The notes beneath the pieces were generated by a model. The model saw only the letters and a program-made list of their open reading frames with translations. It had not been told where the DNA came from and made no database searches. DNA of 40,676 nucleotides, taken from positions 1 to 40,676 of the forward strand of contig JAICWQ010000007.1 of assembly GCA_025934755.1 (NCBI GenBank), read 5' to 3'. This stretch comes from Chthoniobacterales bacterium. Its GTDB lineage: Bacteria; Verrucomicrobiota; Verrucomicrobiia; Chthoniobacterales; UBA10450. A program made the translations under genes and the position numbers. The first letter of the stretch is position 1. Every line of letters starts with the position of its first letter. This document shows positions 38,527 through 40,676 of this stretch, piece by piece.

Positions 38527-38608
38527 AGTGACGAGTGACAAGTGACCGGTGACAAGTAAAGAATTATCAATCTGAAGACTCGTCACTCGCCACCTGTCAC
38601 TCGTCACT
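38527..38608. repeat. 31-bp inverted repeat (26 of 31 matching) between paiB and the MFS gene
   Basis: The left arm (38527-38557) and the reverse complement of the right arm (38578-38608) both start AGTGACGAGTGACA and agree at 26 of 31 bases, with a 20-bp spacer. Each arm repeats the word GTGAC about every 7-8 bases. As a result the two divergent genes have nearly identical leaders next to their ATGs. Confidence 0.85.
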
Positions 38609-38609
38609 A

Positions 38610-39905
38610 ATGAAGAACCGCCAGGCCGCCATCATTTTCATCCTGGTCACCGTGACCCTGGATATTCTGGCGATGGGTTTGATCATTCCGGTGTTGCCGA
38701 AACTCATCCTCGACTTTCTCGGCGGCCGGATGACCGACGCGGCGACCTGGAGCGCGCGTTTCGCAGTCGTGTTCGCATTGATGCAGTTCATTTTTTCACC
38801 GCTGCTTGGCGTTCTGTCCGACCGTTTCGGCCGGCGGCCCGTGATTTTGCTCTCGAACCTCGGACTCGGCCTCGACTACGTCGTGATGGCGATGGCGCCG
38901 ACGATCGGGTGGCTATTTCTCGGCCGCATCATTTCCGGAATCACAACCTCGAGCATTCCGACCGCGATGGCTTACATCGCCGACGTCACGCCGAAGGAAA
39001 AACGCGCGGGCGCGTTTGGCATGATTGGTGTCGCGTTCGGAGTCGGATTTACCTTTGGGCCCGCGATTGGCGGATTGGTCGGTGACATCAATCCGCGCCT
39101 CGCGTTCTGGGTGGCCGCCGGTCTGAGTCTGGCCAACTGGCTTTGGGGATTTTTATTCGTGCCGGAATCGCTTAGCCAGGAACAGCGCAAGCCGTTCGCA
39201 CTCCGCAGGGCCAATCCGGTCGGCTCACTCGTTTTGCTGCGATCGCATCACGAGCTGTGGCGACTGGCTACGATTCAATTTCTTGCTTACACCGCTCACA
39301 ATGTCTTCAGCGTTTGGGCGCTCTACGCAATTTATCGATACGCCTGGAACCAAAAGTGGATCGGTCTTTCGCTGATGGTGGTTGGCATTTGCACGGCAGC
39401 GATTTCGGGCGGGCTGACCGGTCGAATGGTGAAGCGTTTTGGCGAGAAGCGGACCCTTTACATCGGCCAATTTTTCGGGGCCGCCGGAATGACCGTTGCC
39501 GGCTGGGCCCGGAACAGCCTCGGATACTTCGCTTCCATCCCGATCATTTCGCTTTGGAACATCGCCATGCCGGCGGCCCAATCGATGATGACTCATCGAG
39601 TCAGCGAACGCGAACAAGGCGAGCTGCAAGGCGCAATCCAAAGCATGCGGTCGATCACTTTTATCATCGGACCGTGGATCTTTCTCAAAGTTTTTGGATG
39701 GTTTATCAATCCGAAGAACCCGGTGCACGTGCCGGGCGCGCCCTACTATCTGGCCGCGGTCCTTCTTTTCACGGCGATGCTAATGTCGACTCGAATTAAA
39801 GTATCACCCACCGTGTCCACCAAAGCAGTCGAGACGGCGCCGGAAGCGCCGCCGGAAATTACCGCGACGGGGGCCGCACCGATCGCATCACAAGAAACCG
39901 TTTGA
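38610..39905 (+). CDS. MFS transporter, TetA-like drug exporter type
   Basis: The 431-residue product has 12 membrane helices. N-terminal VTLDILAMGLIIPVLPKLI (a drug-export MFS start) is followed by motif A GVLSDRFGRRPVIL in the loop after helix 2, GRIISGITTSSIPTAMAYIADVT (motif-C-like antiporter region) and GPAIGGLVGDINPR. The order resembles tetracycline-type exporters. The substrate is unknown, and resistance is not implied. The C-terminal tail is about 50 hydrophilic residues rich in Pro/Ala (APEAPPEITATGAAPIA). The ATG at 38610 follows the inverted repeat by one base. Confidence 0.92.
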   Translation: MKNRQAAIIFILVTVTLDILAMGLIIPVLPKLILDFLGGRMTDAATWSARFAVVFALMQFIFSPLLGVLSDRFGRRPVILLSNLGLGLDYVVMAMAPTIGWLFLGRIISGITTSSIPTAMAYIADVTPKEKRAGAFGMIGVAFGVGFTFGPAIGGLVGDINPRLAFWVAAGLSLANWLWGFLFVPESLSQEQRKPFALRRANPVGSLVLLRSHHELWRLATIQFLAYTAHNVFSVWALYAIYRYAWNQKWIGLSLMVVGICTAAISGGLTGRMVKRFGEKRTLYIGQFFGAAGMTVAGWARNSLGYFASIPIISLWNIAMPAAQSMMTHRVSEREQGELQGAIQSMRSITFIIGPWIFLKVFGWFINPKNPVHVPGAPYYLAAVLLFTAMLMSTRIKVSPTVSTKAVETAPEAPPEITATGAAPIASQETV

Positions 39906-39936
39906 GAAATTGGGCAGGGTCGACGATTGAATCGCG

Positions 39937-40329
39937 GTGAAAGCAACCGGGCGGCGTTGCCTGATCGTCGCGGTCACGATTTTCGCGTGGCTCGCGATTT
40001 CCAATCATTGCGCGTTGAGCGCAGCCTTGACGAAGAAAACTGAAACGACCAGCGGTTGCCCGTTCCATTCCAAGCCGGCCAAGCCGCAGCCGAGGCCAGC
40101 CCCAACCGAGTGCTGTAAGGTCCTTCGGGCGACATCCAACATGCCGGCGAAAACTGTCGGACCTGCGATAATCGACGTGTTGTCGCTCGATTTTCGCGAA
40201 CTTCTTGTTTTCGCTCCGCCAAAGAATTCGATCGCGCCGGCAATCCTGGACACGGGTCCACCCGGCAAGACGTGCTTCCCTGAACTGAATCGGAGCCTGC
40301 GATCGCACGCTCCGCCGGCCGACGCCTAA
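39937..40329 (+). CDS. Secreted Cys-containing protein, possibly metal-related, 130 aa
   Basis: The product starts with GTG at 39937 (MKATGRRCLIVAVTIFAWLAIS, signal peptide) and carries CPFHSKPAKPQPRPAPTECCKVLRA, a cysteine-histidine-proline stretch. The neighbour 92 bp downstream encodes a heavy-metal-binding domain, so a shared metal role (for example copper or zinc handling or efflux) is plausible but not shown. The rest is proline-rich with no recognised domain. The start has no Shine-Dalgarno, and the first residues could also be trimmed to another start. The 41-kb edge cuts the likely cluster. Confidence 0.6.
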   Translation: MKATGRRCLIVAVTIFAWLAISNHCALSAALTKKTETTSGCPFHSKPAKPQPRPAPTECCKVLRATSNMPAKTVGPAIIDVLSLDFRELLVFAPPKNSIAPAILDTGPPGKTCFPELNRSLRSHAPPADA

Positions 40330-40338
40330 TCGCCCTGA

Positions 40339-40416
40339 TTGGTAGGGCGAGACTCTGTCGAGCCGACAACTCGGCTACTGCTGTACCCACGGCTCCGCAG
40401 AGCGTCGCCCTACCAA
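40339..40416. repeat. MITE-like repeat, 78 bp, with 12-bp perfect terminal inverted repeats
   Basis: The ends TTGGTAGGGCGA and TCGCCCTACCAA are perfectly complementary; extending to 27 bases, about five mismatches appear. The centre holds a CGAGCCGACAACTCGGCT hairpin. No ORF or transposase is present. It lies between two secreted-protein genes, five bases before the ATG of the second. Confidence 0.7.
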
Positions 40417-40420
40417 ATTT

Positions 40421-40676
40421 ATGCAGAGAAAACTTTGGCCGTTGACGGTTTGCGCCGTGGTCTTCTTGCTCGCGTCCAGCGAACAGGCAGGCGCGATTGA
40501 GCTCAATCGCCCGAACTCCGGAGAAAAAGAGAAAAAACTCTACACCTGTCTGATGCATCCGGAGGTCGTTCGAACTGAACCGGGCGCATGTCCAAAATGC
40601 GGAATGACACTCGTTCCGGTCAAAGAGGCAGGGGCGGTTCACCGAACCGCCCGCGGGCGATTGGGTCAATCGCCCC
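40421..40676 (+). CDS. Exported heavy-metal-binding-domain protein, 5' part only (runs off the right edge)
   Basis: Not in the ORF track because the window ends. From the ATG at 40421 the protein reads MQRKLWPLTVCAVVFLLASS (signal peptide), then LYTCLMHPEVVRTEPGACPK followed by CGMTLVPV, the heavy-metal-binding domain of the YTCPMHPEV...PGxCPxCGM type found in copper/silver efflux and P-type ATPases. The Cys, Met, His and CPKCGM positions are intact. After the domain the sequence runs into two hairpins (40632-40675), so the continuation KEAGAVHRTARGRLGQS is encoded by repeat. It may be a stand-alone chaperone or the N-terminus of a larger CusB- or CusF-like protein. Confidence 0.8.
   Translation, partial: MQRKLWPLTVCAVVFLLASSEQAGAIELNRPNSGEKEKKLYTCLMHPEVVRTEPGACPKCGMTLVPVKEAGAVHRTARGRLGQSP
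40632..40676. repeat. Two hairpins within the right-edge gene
   Basis: GGGCGGTT-CACCG-AACCGCCC (40632-40652) and GGGCGATTG-GGT-CAATCGCCC (40655-40675). The second stem is the type seen near galE at 20203-20224. Both are read in frame by the metal-binding gene without a stop so far. Confidence 0.6.

Noticed and set aside
39974-40669. 231-aa ORF on the minus strand at the right end
   Set aside because: Runs antisense through a repeat, a secreted-protein gene and the metal-binding gene; composition is Arg/Ser-rich with no domain.
1-40676. tRNA, rRNA, prophage or full insertion sequence
   Set aside because: No tRNA-like or rRNA-like sequence, no phage structural gene, no transposase or integrase was recognised on either strand by eye; a tRNAscan or HMM search would be decisive.

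Overview
This 40.7 kb window looks like ordinary chromosome of a Gram-negative soil or freshwater bacterium. My best guess is Verrucomicrobiota, of the Chthoniobacter/Udaeobacter type. This is inferred from GxxExxY and four-helix-bundle solo genes, ExbB/ExbD/TonB modules with proline-rich linkers, dnaA next to dnaN, few Shine-Dalgarno sequences and many short palindromic repeats; no rRNA or database search backs it. I see no prophage, CRISPR array, tRNA, rRNA or full-length IS element.

Layout. 1-6.6 kb: a partial flavin prenyltransferase (ubiX), a GxxExxY gene between inverted repeats, a VOC/glyoxalase I-like protein, a D,D-carboxypeptidase, a lipoprotein, mtnP, then miaB, a membrane protein and a GT9 glycosyltransferase whose stop codon lies inside a repeat element. 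6.9-9.9 kb: dnaN and dnaA on the minus strand with a possible oriC upstream of dnaA. 10.6-14.4 kb: a minus-strand run ogg, tonB, exbB, exbD, def. 14.5-22 kb: a sodium:solute symporter, a 7Fe ferredoxin, hisS-aspS, galE and a 3D-domain lipoprotein. 22-28.3 kb: mscL, leuS, rdgB and a second energy-transduction operon (exbB-exbD-tonB-exbD). 28.5-32.2 kb: an FAH-family hydrolase, a phosphodiester glycosidase and a TolB/TPR membrane protein. 32.2-36.4 kb: an ArsR-methyltransferase regulator resembling SahR, divergent from metK and ahcY, with a four-helix-bundle gene wedged between those two. 36.5-40.7 kb: secreted proteins, paiB, an MFS exporter and two putative metal-related secreted proteins.

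How genes work together. metK makes SAM, ahcY clears S-adenosylhomocysteine, mtnP salvages methylthioadenosine and miaB consumes SAM; the SahR-like regulator beside metK/ahcY is the likely switch. dnaA/dnaN serve replication; hisS, aspS, leuS, def and miaB serve translation; two separate TonB systems suggest more than one class of outer-membrane uptake.

The unusual content lies in the repeats. (1) A four-helix-bundle gene and a GxxExxY gene each sit between inverted repeats, so each transcript could form a stem with the ORF in the loop, as 23S rRNA intervening sequences do. (2) The same palindromic repeat, with compensatory stem changes, is inserted in frame in two unrelated essential-type genes (ogg and leuS). 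leuS carries a second, different palindromic insert, and the metal-binding gene at the right edge runs into another. (3) Many start codons are directly preceded by locus-specific short-word repeats instead of Shine-Dalgarno sequences.
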